Source: Macrotis lagotis (lineage: Eukaryota > Chordata > Mammalia > Peramelemorphia > Peramelidae). From it: a stretch of DNA of 64,000 nt. Below, one piece after another: positions 31,994 through 42,189 of this stretch. Made by a program: the position numbers and the translations under genes. The stretch covers positions 144,179,771-144,243,770 of the forward strand of contig NC_133663.1 of assembly GCF_037893015.1 (NCBI RefSeq). The letters are read 5' to 3'. Position 1 is the stretch's first letter. Each line of letters begins with the position of its first letter. The notes beneath the pieces are model-generated. The model searched no databases. It worked only from the letters and a program-made list of their open reading frames with translations, and had not been told where the DNA came from.

Positions 31994-32469
31994 TGTGGGA
32001 AATGAGTGAACCACATTGACTCCATCTTGTGATTTAATTTTGGAGCTAGCTCAATTCCCTTTCTATTCAATTAAAGGCCTATTCCAAATTCCATCTTGCA
32101 AGAAAAATCTTATTTATTTGTAGGAATTGGAGACAAACCTTATTGTCTTGTTTAAACCAACCCCTGTGTGACTGGAAAGCTGGATCATCTCTTACTGCTG
32201 CTTAGAGAGCCTTAACTAAGCAACTAAGTTATGTTGACCAGAAATACAGAAAGATTTCAAGCAACTTAAATGTGTGATCTGAAAAGTGATCCCATGCTAA
32301 TCAATCAGTTATTAATTCTTTGTTCCTGTGACTGTTAACAGGGTACTTGGGGGTGATGGAGTGGGGCACCTCTTTTTCAAATTTCAGAGACGTGTAGCTA
32401 TTCATCCTCTGCATCCCAGTGAAGAAAGTAACTAATCTTTCTTCTAATTAGAAATGATTACCTAATATC
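31994..32469 (+). mobile_element. Possible solitary LTR fossil of an endogenous retrovirus
   Basis: Starts TGTGGGAAATGAG, followed by 'gactccatcttgtga' and 'gtttaaaccaacccctgtgtgactgg', wording typical of mammalian ERV LTRs, and can be closed at a CA near 32469. No internal retroviral region or second LTR is seen, and no clear target duplication. If real it is a solo LTR, old and non-coding. Family and limits are uncertain. Confidence 0.3.
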
Positions 32470-32674
32470 ATTTTTTCTTGTTAAATTTATAGACCTTATT
32501 TGAATATTTTTAATGCATAAAACTGTCTTCACCTGCATTTGGAGTAGATCTAAGTCTTTGTTCAAAAATCAGCATGTTTAATAAATCAATTTACTCAGAA
32601 GGTCAAATCTCTGTTTCCTTAGACATTTCATCTTTTGCCCACATGATAATTTAGTCCCAGATTATTTTCCATAT

Positions 32675-32935
32675 GCAAAAATATTACCTTCAATTTAGGG
32701 GGAAAAGATTATCTTATTATGTAATTTTCCTATATCTTTTACTTTGTTTTTCTTCCTTAAGGGTATGATTTCTCTCTCATCACATTCAACTTAGGTCAAT
32801 GTATGCCATGGAAATAATGTAAAGACTAACAGATTGCCTTCTGTAGGGGGTGGGGGTGAGGGGAGGGAAGCAAGAATGGGGAAAATTGTAAAACTCAAGA
32901 TAAATAAAATCTTTCTTCCAAAAAAAATAAAAAAG
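32675..32935 (+). mobile_element. Poly-A retroelement 3' end, probably L1-related
   Basis: 'gggtatgatttctctctcatcacattcaacttaggtcaatg', a G-rich 'gggggtgggggtgaggggaggg' block and 'aaaattgtaaaactcaagataaataaaatctttcttcc' with an A-rich tail give the shape of a non-LTR 3' UTR. The G-rich stretch before the tail is a usual L1 3' UTR feature. I cannot name the subfamily. Confidence 0.45.
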
Positions 32936-32975
32936 TGAAAACTTAAGTTACTATATGAAAAAAATACTAAGAAAG

Positions 32976-33226
32976 TGGAAGAGAAGGAGGAGGAGGAGAA
33001 GGAGGAGGAGGAGGAGGAGGAGGAGGAGGAAAAGCAGGAGGAAAACCTAGAAGGATTGTAGAAGCAGGAGAAGGAGAAAGAAGAGGAAGAGAAAGATGGT
33101 GAGAAGTGAGAGGAAAATAGATAAGAGGAGGAGAAATAGATGAGGGCGGTATGGCAAAAGAAAAGAGGGAAAACCAGGAGAAGGATAGAGGGAAGGGGAG
33201 AGGGACAAGGAGAAGAGAGAAGAATT
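32976..33226 (+). repeat. Polypurine (GGA/GAA) tract
   Basis: 32976-33034 is 59 uninterrupted purines, mostly GGA triplets; purine bias continues to 33226. Such mirror-symmetric tracts can form triplex (H-DNA). It lies just downstream of a poly-A retroelement tail and may have grown from it. Confidence 0.9.
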
Positions 33227-33229
33227 AGA

Positions 33230-34180
33230 TGATATTTATTACAAGTTTATTTTTTTTGCTTTCTTTATTTTTATTTTAGTGTTCCTAATGCATAAATCTC
33301 TCCACAGGTGTATAAAAAATTAAATAACAGAAAGAAAAAGTATGAGCTAAGCAAAGGTTACTTCTTTCATTTTTTGTTAGCATAAGAATCATTTAACACA
33401 ATAGAATTATTCATCTTAGTCATTTGCAAAAATTATTTTGTTGTGTTAGCTGCAAAGTTTCCAGATAAAGCAAAAAAAAATGGGCTGCCACAAACTGAAT
33501 CATTGTCATGGTCCAGTTGTCTTGGCTACATAGACAAGAATAGCTGCTGAATGAGAATGTAACAAATAAAAGGAGTCATTGTGTAAGATAACAGAGACTA
33601 AAAGAAACATTCCCTGTATAACATAATGAGACAGACTTGAGGGACAGAGATTAAAAGGAACTATATTCCAACAGATAAATTTACTCAGACATGACTTGCC
33701 TTAGGCAAAATTTTCCTACTTTTCCCTTTTTCTTTTTTAGCTATCTTCACCTTCACCTCCCAATCTAGCTTTGGCAATTCTGCCTCTAGGTATCTTAACA
33801 AAAACACAAATCCAAATTCATCTTATATTGTCAGTAGTATGCTATTTGGAGTTTTCATGACCACTTAAACTTTATAGATCATAGGAATATCAATTTATAT
33901 TTTGCCTTCCCCGACATTAGTAACATTTTAGTTCATAATCTCCATATTCCCTTTTGTACGTACCTTCCAAAATGTCAAATAGTCAATCAAAAACATAAAA
34001 ATCAAAAACCCTGATGAAGTAGTATTAGAAGACTTTTTGAAAGACATTTCCCCTATGTCTTGGCCTAGTACACCCAGACATCAACTTCACAATCACAAAA
34101 ATAAAGAATGAGAGTATAAAAAAAATGACCTATATTTTCTAGTTTAGTTCTTTCAGATGAGAAAATTAATGTCAAGAGTG
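33230..34180. other. Unassigned stretch
   Basis: No recognised repeat or coding region. 33466-33700 is slightly less AT-rich, without a family match. Confidence 0.4.
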
Positions 34181-34184
34181 CCAT

Positions 34185-34345
34185 GAAATCATACATTTAT
34201 GAACTGAAAAGGTAATTAGAAGGAATCTTTTTTAATCCCTTCATTTTACAGAGAATGAACTTGAATGGCACAATCACACAAGTCTTACCATGGGTCAAGA
34301 ACCAGAAGCAAAATCCATCGCACCTAACTCCCTGATCAAGGATTA
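34185..34345 (+). mobile_element. Old MIR-like SINE
   Basis: 'gaactgaaaaggtaattagaaggaatc...cccttcattttacagagaatgaacttgaatggcac' follows the 'gagctggaaggaaccttagagg...cctcattttacagatgaggaaact' SINE core. No insertion at the CATTTTA site here, unlike two other copies. Confidence 0.55.
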
Positions 34346-34414
34346 TCCAATTACAAATCTTCCTACTCAGTCATCTAATTTCTTCTAAGCCACATTCATA
34401 TTTGCTATCTTTTA

Positions 34415-34556
34415 TAAATTTCATTTATTCTATGCAATAGGATTAAGTGACTTCTCTAAGGTCACACAGCTAGGCAATTCTTAGATATCTGAGGTGAAAT
34501 TTGAACTCAGGTCCTCCTGATTCCAGGGCTGATGCTCTATCCACTGTGCCACCTAG
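34415..34556 (-). mobile_element. Antisense tRNA-derived SINE (older)
   Basis: 'gtcacacagctaggcaattctta', 'gaactcaggtcctcctgattccagggctgatgctctatcc', 'gccacctagttg'. Flanks GCTATCTTTTA and TGATATCTTTA suggest an aged duplication. Confidence 0.85.
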
Positions 34557-34825
34557 TTGATATCTTTAATTGATTTAACTGATATCTTTAGATTCTTCCA
34601 TTTCACTCCTTAATTCAAATATCTTCAATGCTTCTTTCTTTTCTCCTGATAAAATGGCAAACTAATTAGCCCAGATCTCAAGATTGTCTACAATGTAGTA
34701 TCAGTTTCACAGATTTTTGCAATACTTCTCTCTTAAATTCTATTTTCCAGGCAAGATTCTTTAAGTAACTTCTATTTGGAGGAAAGTGGAAATTTCATAG
34801 ATGTCGAAAGAACTAAAATCCTAGG

Positions 34826-34845
34826 GGTGGAGCCAAGATGGTGAC
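34826..34845 (+). promoter_or_regulatory. L1-type 5' end with YY1-like site
   Basis: GCCAAGATGG at the extreme 5' end resembles the CAAGATGGC YY1 site that positions initiation in mammalian L1. Inferred from position and motif only. Confidence 0.5.
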
Positions 34846-35590
34846 AATAACTGATCCTCTCTTAGGCACTCTCTCATAAAACTCATAAGCTAAGGACTCT
34901 AACTAAACTTTCGAGAGACAGAACCCACAGAGGGGCCCAATGAGGCAGTTCTACTCAAGGTAACCTGGAAAAGAGCAGAAAGGCTCTGTTCCCCGGGTTT
35001 GGAAGGGCGGCCCGCCAGAGGGGTGGCCGGCCAGAGAGAAAGAACTTCAGCCTCCCAGAGGCAGCCCCAGGGTGCTGGGAGCCGTGGCTCACAGCAGCTG
35101 GGGAGTCTCCTGAGCTGCACCCCGAGGAGCAATGGGCACAAATTAGGGGAACAGCAGGGGACCTCTGCCAGAGAGAGCACGTGGAGCCCAGCCCTCAGGA
35201 CACACAGAGAGCAGTGAGCAGCAGCATGGCCAAGGCAGACCAGGAAACAGAAGCAGGCAGAGCCTGTAAGCAGGAGCCCCCAGGGCATGAGCCCATTGAA
35301 CCTAGGGAGGGGAGTGAAGAGAGAGAGATGGCCAGCTCTGTCCTCTGCCCCTGGAACAGGACTCTGGGGCTCTGACCACATTCAGATCCTGATCACAGTC
35401 TAGCCCCCCCCAACATAGAACAGCAGGGTCCCCCCCACATCAGCCCTGTGGTGGTGGTGGTGGGGGGCTCTTATGGTCATTCACAGACCAGGAGGGAGGA
35501 CAGAGCCTCACACACTGAGATCCTTGTGGGAGTGTTCCCAAAAGCTCAGGAAGTACCCCCAAAACAGGAAAACAGGCTTAGGTTGGGAAA

Positions 35591-36752
35591 ATGAGCAAAA
35601 AAGAGAAAAAAAAAAGAGGAACACCATTGAGAAATATTTTGCATATGAACCCAAGAAGGATCAAATTACTCAGTCTGAAGATGAGGAAGCACAAGCTCCT
35701 GCATCTAAAGACTCCAAGAAAAACAGAAATTGAGCTCAGGCTATGACAGAGATCAAAAAAGACTTTGAAAATCAAATGAGGGAGTTAGAAGAAAAACTGG
35801 GAAAAGAAATAAGAGAGATGCAGGAAAAACACGAAAATGAAGTCAGCAGCCTAGTCAAAGAAATCCAAAGAAATTCTGAAGAAAATAGCATGCTAAAAAC
35901 CAGCTTAGGTCAAATGGATAAAACAGTTCAAAAAGTTATTGAGGAGAAGAATGCTTTAAAAAGCAAAATTGGCCAGATGGGAAAAGCGGTAAGAAAACTC
36001 TCTGAGAACAAATCTTTCAGACAAAGAACAGAATTCAGGGAGATTGTTGAATTTACCAGAAATCAGGAATCAATACTTCAAAACTAAAAAAAAGAAAAAT
36101 TAGAAGAAAATGTGAAATATCTCATGAAAAAACAACTGATATGGAAAACAGATTTAGGAAAGATAATTTAAAAATTATTGGAATACCTGAAAGTCATGAT
36201 CAGGAAAAGATCCTTGACATCATTTTCAAAGAATTACTACAAGAAAATTGCCTTGATATTCTAGAAGCAGAGGGCAAAATAGAAATGGAGAAAATCCACC
36301 AATCCCCCCAGAAAGAGATCCCAAAAAACCAAACCCTAGGAATATTATAGCCAAATGCCAGAACTCCCAAGTCAAAAAGAAAATATTACAAGCAGCCATC
36401 AGGACACAGTTCAGATGTTGTGGAGCTGTGGTCAGGATCACACAGGACTTAGCAGCAACTACATTGGAGGCTCGTAAGGGCTTGGAATATAATATAATGG
36501 AAGGCAAAAGAGCTTAGAATGCAGCCAAGAATCAACTACCCAGCAAAGCCGAATGTCCTCTTCCAGGGAAAAAGATGGACTTTCAATGAACCAGGGGAAT
36601 TTCAAATGTTCCTGTTGGAATGGCCAGTGCTGAACAGAAGGTTTGATCTTCAGATACAGGACTTGGGTGAAGCATTAGAGATTGGAGGAGAAGGGGAAAA
36701 TATGAGGGACTTCATGATGATGAAATGCATGTATTCCTGCATAGAAAAATGA
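35591..36752 (+). pseudogene. HAL1 ORF1 (L1 ORF1p-like), broken
   Basis: Encoded parts in order: a Lys-rich N-terminus (MSKKEK...), an acidic segment with 'EDEEAQAPASKD' (35680-35710), a heptad coiled coil (35743-36050, rich in Glu/Lys with MREL, EKLGKEI, LVKEI), an RRM (36141-36300, DNLKIIGIPESHDQ and LDIIFKELL), and a C-terminal domain (36340-36680, KILQAA, LAATTLEAR, RINYPAK, GKRWTFNEPGEF). The domains match mammalian L1 ORF1p, a trimeric RNA chaperone. The frame is broken by an A-run shift near 35605, TGA at 35731, TAA at 36085, a shift near 36125 and further shifts after 36340. The start at 35591 fits the usual GGAAAATGAG context. Confidence 0.8.
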
Positions 36753-37189
36753 CACTGATAATACTTATATGAACCTTCTCAGTTAATAGAGCAGGTAGAG
36801 GAAGCTTTTATAGTTGAAGCAAAGGAGAAAGCTGAATTTGAAGATAAAATATGGTGCAAAAATGGAGTCACTAGAAAAAAAGGGAAATGTAATGGGAGAA
36901 AGAAAAAGAAGAGGGGAATAGGCCAAGATATTTCATATAATAAGATTTTTCTTTATTACAATGAGCTATTGCAATGATATGGAAGGGGGGAAAGCAAGGG
37001 GAAATGAGGGAATCTTTGCTCTCATTAGAGGTGGTAAGGAGAGGAAACAGAATATATACTCAATGGGGTATAGACATCTGGAGTAAGAAGGAGAGGGGGG
37101 TGACGGGGAAGGGGGTGATGTGAGTGATGGAGGAGAGGATGGACCATGGGGGTAGAGTGGTCAGATATAATGCATTTTCTTTTTTACTT

Positions 37190-37330
37190 CCTGCAAGCGG
37201 CTGGGATTGGATGGCCTGTCCCGAACCATAGGGCCAGGTGGATGCTGGGCGTAAGGGGTGGGTGGTAAGGGAGCTCAGGGCCTCTTGGTCCCAGAGCCGG
37301 GGATCTTTCTGCTGCACCACTCAGTTACCC
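37190..37330 (-). repeat. HAL1 3' module 1, antisense SINE-derived
   Basis: 'gcaagcggctgggattgg', 'aggtggatgctggg', 'ctgcaccactcagttacc' is a diverged reverse SINE. It is homologous and colinear with 4870-5015 in the other HAL1 copy, so it is an ancestral part of the family. Confidence 0.7.
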
Positions 37331-37534
37331 TACAGCAGAGTCAGAGTGAAAGGAGAGAAAGAAAATATACTACATGGTAGTGGAGAAGTACGAAAGGATG
37401 GAGTTGTGATCAGCAATGGCAATGATGGAAAAATATGGAAGTAACTTTTGCCATGGACTTATCATAAAGAATGTGATCCACCCACAACAGAGTTGTTGGT
37501 GTTGGAACAAAGACTCAAGCACATTTTTTATTAT

Positions 37535-37681
37535 TATTATTGGGGGGCAGTGCAGGGCAAATGGGGCTGGGTGGCCTGCCTGGGGGCTGCATAGCAGGGT
37601 GATCTTTGGGTGTCTGAGGCCGGATTTGGACCCAGGTGCTCCTGGCTCAAGGGCCAATGCTGTCTGCCACCCAGCCACCCC
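37535..37681 (-). repeat. HAL1 3' module 2, antisense SINE-derived
   Basis: 'gggcaaatggggctgggtggcctgcc', 'gggtgatctttgggtgtctgaggccggatttgg', 'gccacccagccacccc': clearly a reverse SINE but with many A-to-G and T-to-C type differences from free SINEs. Absent from the 2976-5335 copy. Confidence 0.8.
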
Positions 37682-37724
37682 TACTATTATTAGTATTGTA
37701 TTTTGGTCTTTTTTTCCCTTTCTT

Positions 37725-37866
37725 TTGGTTTTTTCAGGGCAGTGGGGTTCAGGTGGCTTGCATGTCACAAGGCTGGGTGATTGTTGGGTGTACAGGGCCG
37801 GATGTGGGCTTGGGTGCTCATGGCTCCAGGGCTGGTGCTCTGTCCATTGCACCACCTGGCCATACC
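37725..37866 (-). repeat. HAL1 3' module 3, antisense SINE-derived
   Basis: 'ttttcagggcagtggggttcaggtggctt', 'ggctgggtgattgttgggtg', 'ccagggctggtgctctgtccattgcaccacctggcc'. Shares the GATTGTTGGG-like signature with modules 1 and 2. Absent from the 2976-5335 copy. Confidence 0.8.
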
Positions 37867-38109
37867 TACAATTATTACTATTATTTTTTTTTAATTTTAA
37901 TTTTTTTCTCTCTCTCCTTTACTTTATCGCTCAAGCAAGTCTATATTTATGGGGGAGGGGTATTTCATTTACTCTTAAATAAGAATAATTGTAAAAAAAC
38001 AACATTATTTGTACAAAAGGAGAATAAATGTTAAATAAAAAGAAAAAAAGAACTAAAATCCTACATTATGATCATTTCCCACTGGAAATGATAGGATATG
38101 ATGGGATGA

Positions 38110-38275
38110 AGATTTCATAATATAGAAATATGCTTAACATGATCATACATGTGTAATATAGATTACTTGCTATCTTGGAGAGGGAACAAAAGGAGGGAGA
38201 AAAATGTAGAACTCTAAATCTTACAAAACAAAGAATGTTGAAATTTGCATGTAATTGGAAAAATTTTTAAATGAA
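38110..38275 (+). mobile_element. L1 3' end fragment
   Basis: 'atatgcttaacatgatcatacatgtgtaatatagattacttgctatcttggagagg' then 'agaaaaatgtagaactctaaatcttaca...gaatgttgaaatttgcatgtaattggaaaaa' is the marsupial L1 terminus. 5'-truncated; it lies 50 bp downstream of the HAL1. Confidence 0.85.
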
Positions 38276-38279
38276 AAAA

Positions 38280-38965
38280 TTCATGTAGAAGGGTTTCCTT
38301 AGAAAAGAAAAGATTCTCATTTTCAAGTGAAATAGAGATGAAGAAAACTAAGTAGTTGAATTCATCTTAATGATATGAGATAACCAAGAGGAGTTAGAAG
38401 AATGTATTTTTGGCAGGTATTCTCTATTCTTTGTAGTGAAGGGTGAGGCAAAGACTTCATCTGATAGAGTAGTAGTGGAGAAGCCACATGAAACCTGAAG
38501 AGGAAAAAAAAATAAAAATAGAAGAGAACTTTTGCTGAGTGAGATAGTGAAACCATGACAGAGGGACATGAAAAGTGATTGCCTAACTATATAATAACTT
38601 AAGTTAAGGATGTATTGACCACAATTATGGAAGTTCAAAAATTTTCTCCAATTGTATTAATTTGCAGGTACATAGAAATGAAGGAAGAAGATAGTGAAAG
38701 TAATTTAAGATTAAAATTTTGAAAAACATGATAGTGATTTAATAAGGGACAAGGGAACTAATTATAGAAGATAAAACAGAATCTATCTAGTTCACTAAAA
38801 GGAGAATATAGGGAATGATGGACAATGCAGTCAAGGTAGGAGTGATGATCTAGGATAGACTTGGAGGGTAGAATGATTAGAGGTCATACTGAGATAGAAG
38901 AGTAAGGTTAGAGTAAGGTTAGAATTCATAATAAAAAGTTAAGAAATAATGAAAAATATTGTATG
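38280..38965. other. Unassigned stretch
   Basis: No recognised repeat or coding signal; purine-rich on the plus strand. Confidence 0.4.
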
Positions 38966-38967
38966 GC

Positions 38968-39690
38968 TTTGTGATTTTATGAATAATATTTTGTTTTCCC
39001 AACTACATGCAAAACAATTTTAACATTTTTTAAATTAGCTCCAAATTCTTTCTCTTTCTTTCTCCCCTTACCTAAGACTACAAGCAATTTCATATGGTTT
39101 ATTTGTGCAATTATGTAAAACATGTTTCCATATGAGTCTACTTGTGAAAGAAAACACAGACCAAGAAAAAACTAAAATGAAGCGAAAAACAATCTGCATT
39201 CAGACTGCATCATTTCTCCATGCATTGCTGAGAATAACTAAATCATTCAGCATTGATTATTGTTCAATATTGCTCTTACTATGTATAATGCTCTCCTGGT
39301 TCTATTCACTTCACTTTGGATCAGCTAATGCAAATCTTTTGAGGTTGCTCTGAAATCATCCTGTTCATCAATTCTTATAGTAAATCACATACCCACAATT
39401 TGTTCAGCCAATCCCAATTGATGGGCAGATCATCCCCTGCCAAATTTTGGCACCTCAAAAAAGATCTGTTGTTATTATTATTATTTATGTACATATAGGT
39501 CCTTTTCATTTAAAAAAAATATCTTTGGGGTCCAACCTAGTAGTGATAACAAAGGATCAAAGAATTTGCATGTTTTATATCCCATTGAGCATAGTTCCAA
39601 ATTGTTCTCCAAAATTTTTGTTTCAGTTTACCACTCTACCAATCATACATTAGAAACCCAATTTCCCCACATCCCCAACATTTAAATAAT
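38968..39690 (-). mobile_element. Antisense L1 3' UTR and ORF2 end
   Basis: Reverse L1 blocks in order: 'aactacatgcaaaacaattttaacattttt', 'gttctattcacttcactttggatcagc', 'cacaatttgttcagccaatcccaattgatggg' (39398-39426), 'atctttggggtccaacc', 'caaaggatcaaagaatttgca', 'gagcatagttccaaattgttctcc'. The order matches the L1 segment 21336-22340 in reverse. Confidence 0.85.
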
Positions 39691-39719
39691 AAAAAAATTG
39701 ATCAATGTTATCACATATA

Positions 39720-40600
39720 GAAAATTCAGAGTTCATGAACAAGGTAGAATAGAAATAGAAAAAATAAGTCTGTCATTCACATCTGAAAGGAATCTCAGGA
39801 GGAAAATTTACAGGTATATCATAGCTAAGCTTCAAAACTCACAGGTTAAGGAGAGAATACTGCTAACAAAAAGGGAAAAAATAAAATACTGTGGAAATAC
39901 AATGAGGATTTCACAAGAACTAGCACTTTCTATTCTAAAAGTCTGTAGGTCTTGGAACTTTTTATTTCAAAGAGCAAGAGCTGGGTGTCTAAAAACTGCT
40001 TTCCTTGCAAAGTTGTGTATAATCCTGAAAGCAAAAAAAAAATGGTGAAGTGACTTTCAGAGATTTGTAACTAAAAGTCAAGAATTAATTGAAAAATTCA
40101 ATATAAAATCCAGAAGAAATATAAGAAAAAGATTAAAGACATCAAGTCAGACTCTTTGCTTATTATATGCTTGATAATATCAATATTCTTTAAACTGTCA
40201 TCATTACTAAGGTAATTAGGAAGTATGGTTGGGTCTGAGTTGTGTATGATGGGCTGATTCTAGGAAACAAAATTTAGTAGGAAAAGATAAAATTGAGCAA
40301 TTATACTATAAAAAAGGGACATGAATGGATGAATAGGAAACAATAGAAAATAATATACACTTCTGGATAGTAAAAGTCTTTTGAAGTGTAGAAAGATGAA
40401 AAATGGGGAACAGAACAGGGTAAGAACTTTTAGAGAGGTACACTGATTGGTATTTGAAAGGATGTAGAAAACATGGGAGGCACTTTTGGAGCAGTGGATG
40501 AAGTGGGAGACCAGAGTTTGTGATAAGGTTAACAAAGATAGGCTAAAAAGAGATTGAGGAAGAAAATAGGGGATAAAAATAAGATGGAAGGACATTTATA
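39720..40600 (+). mobile_element. L1/HAL1 ORF1 C-terminus and downstream remnant
   Basis: 39820-39985 reads as an ORF1 C-terminal domain: YIIAKLQNSQVKERIL, then 'IKYCGNTMRISQELALSILKVCRSW', the same region as KILQAA...LAATTL in the HAL1 copies but a different subfamily. A purine-rich 3' region follows to 40600. The RRM and coiled coil are missing. Confidence 0.65.
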
Positions 40601-40604
40601 GTCA

Positions 40605-41245
40605 TTTGGGGGGAAATGTGCATGGGAAGTTTATAGCAGCAGTCTTTCAGAAATCCCCATCTCTTGGGGAATGGCTGAACAAATTGTGATATATGATTAT
40701 GATATCTCATAAGAAATAATGATCTCATTGATCTTTTTTTTTAGGTTTTTGCAAGGTAAACGGAGTTAAGTGGCTTGCCCAAGACCACACAGCTAGGTAA
40801 TTATTAAATGTCTGAGACCAGATTTGAACCCAAGTACTCCTGACTCCAGGGCTAGTGCTTTATCCACTACGCCACCTAGCCACCCCTCATTGATCTTAGA
40901 AAAGCATGGAAAGACTTTCATGCCATGATGAAGAATGAAATGAACAGAACCATAAAAATATTGTATACAGTAAATGTAATATTGTTTTAAGAACAACTTT
41001 GAGTGACTAAGTCCTTTTGAACATAATAAATATATAAATTAAAAATAAAGTATGAAAGGAGCCACTATCTCCATCCAGACAAGAAATTGATAAATAAATG
41101 TATAGAATAATAGTAAATATATGCATGCAAATATATTTGTACAGCTATATGTTTCTCCATTGTTAGAGTGGGGGAGAAAAATATTTACATGACAACTTTG
41201 CTGCATATTTAGAGGTAAATGGTAGATTTGTAGTTTTTTGAGCAA
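40605..41245 (+). mobile_element. L1 3' end fragment, split by a SINE
   Basis: 'cttggggaatggctgaacaaattgtgatatatgattatg' (40665-40700) and 'aaaagcatggaaagactttcatgccatgatga...aatgaacagaacc' (40900-40950) are contiguous L1 3' sequence parted by the SINE at 40736-40885. The tail region to 41245 is diverged. Confidence 0.8.
40736..40885 (-). mobile_element. Antisense tRNA-derived SINE nested in L1
   Basis: Complete antisense SINE. The flank CTCATTGATCTT occurs at 40724-40735 and 40886-40897, identical, so the insertion is recent. Confidence 0.95.
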
Positions 41246-41249
41246 ATCT

Positions 41250-42185
41250 TTTTTTAATAATACTTTGGGTACACTGGGTGGAAGTATGCTAACAATTTTG
41301 GTATAAACAGAGAGACTACAATTAGATGTTTATTTTTGACTGCTTAAATTATTCCACAGAACATACAGTATCACCAAAAATGAGAGACTAATAAGTGATA
41401 ATATCTCAGTCATTTGGGCATGAACAGAGATAGAATATTAGTGAATGCTAAATGATATGACAAAGCCACTATTTTGAAGTAATCTCTATATTATCCTTCA
41501 AATATTTCATATCAGGTAACATTGCTATGTTCTGAGAGGTATCCAGAAGCCAATCTCATGTTGGAAACCAGTAAAGGATGCTAGGTCCCAGGCTTGTCAA
41601 ATGGCAACTGAGGCATGAGAATTTGTGTTCAAGAAAGGAAACACAACAAGGAGAAAGGTGCTACTGTAACATAGGTCTTGGTTCTTGGAAGCAGACACAA
41701 AACCTTGTTACTTGGTTACCAAATATTCTTCTAATAACATCTTTAATTTTCCATCTGCTCAAAAGTTATCTCTCTCATAGATATAAGTAGGAAAATTATT
41801 TTCCTGCTAGACCATTACCTCTATAATTTCTGTGCTAGTAATGTTGTAATGTTTATCTGTAGATAGAAGCAGAAAAAGAGAATTTTACTGCATTATGCAT
41901 CCTTTAGGCAGCAATGTGAATCTCTGAAAATATCATTTCCCCAAAGAGAAGATGGTTTCTCAAATCTTTCACTAATGCAATCTATGATCTCCCATTGCAG
42001 CAGACATATTATGAAGAAGACTAGTGTTATTAATTCATGGTGACTTTAAAAGGATGAAATAAAAATTAGTTCCTGTTACGAACTGGTTTCTGAAAGAAAC
42101 AAGAATAGATATAAGATCTAATATGAATTTAACTAAGCCCATCTTCTTTAGATGTATATAGGATGTATATTGTATTTCAGGGTAG
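41250..42185. other. Unassigned stretch
   Basis: No recognised repeat or coding signal. Confidence 0.4.
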
Positions 42186-42189
42186 AATG

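Larger units (their letters stand above)
34824..38046 (+). mobile_element. Full-length HAL1 (half-LINE-1) with target duplication
   Basis: A 3.2 kb non-LTR element bounded by the identical 17-bp flank AAAGAACTAAAATCCTA (34807-34823 and 38047-38063). Parts: an L1-type 5' end with GCCAAGATGG, a GC-rich leader with several CpG (34980-35560), ORF1 (35591-36752), a 3' region with no trace of ORF2, three antisense SINE-derived modules, and an A-rich end. HAL1 elements are known L1 derivatives that keep ORF1 only and depend on L1 ORF2p. The perfect duplication argues for fairly recent insertion, yet ORF1 already has several stops and frame changes, so the copy cannot make a complete protein. Confidence 0.9.

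Noticed and set aside
34899-35381. 160-codon minus-strand open frame, GC-rich
   Set aside because: It lies antisense to the GC-rich HAL1 leader. Lack of stops follows from composition, and the other HAL1 copy has only shorter antisense frames (76 and 73 codons) in that part.
36226-36507. 93-codon minus-strand frame
   Set aside because: Shadow of HAL1 ORF1 on the opposite strand.
37535-37866. A-to-I hyperediting as the cause of G-rich SINE modules
   Set aside because: T-to-C and C-to-T differences occur as well as A-to-G, so one-strand editing alone does not explain them.
37370-37982. Open frames of 161 (minus) and 188 (plus) codons in the HAL1 3' region
   Set aside because: They cross SINE-derived modules, read open on both strands and resemble no protein family. 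The 3' region of HAL1 is non-coding.
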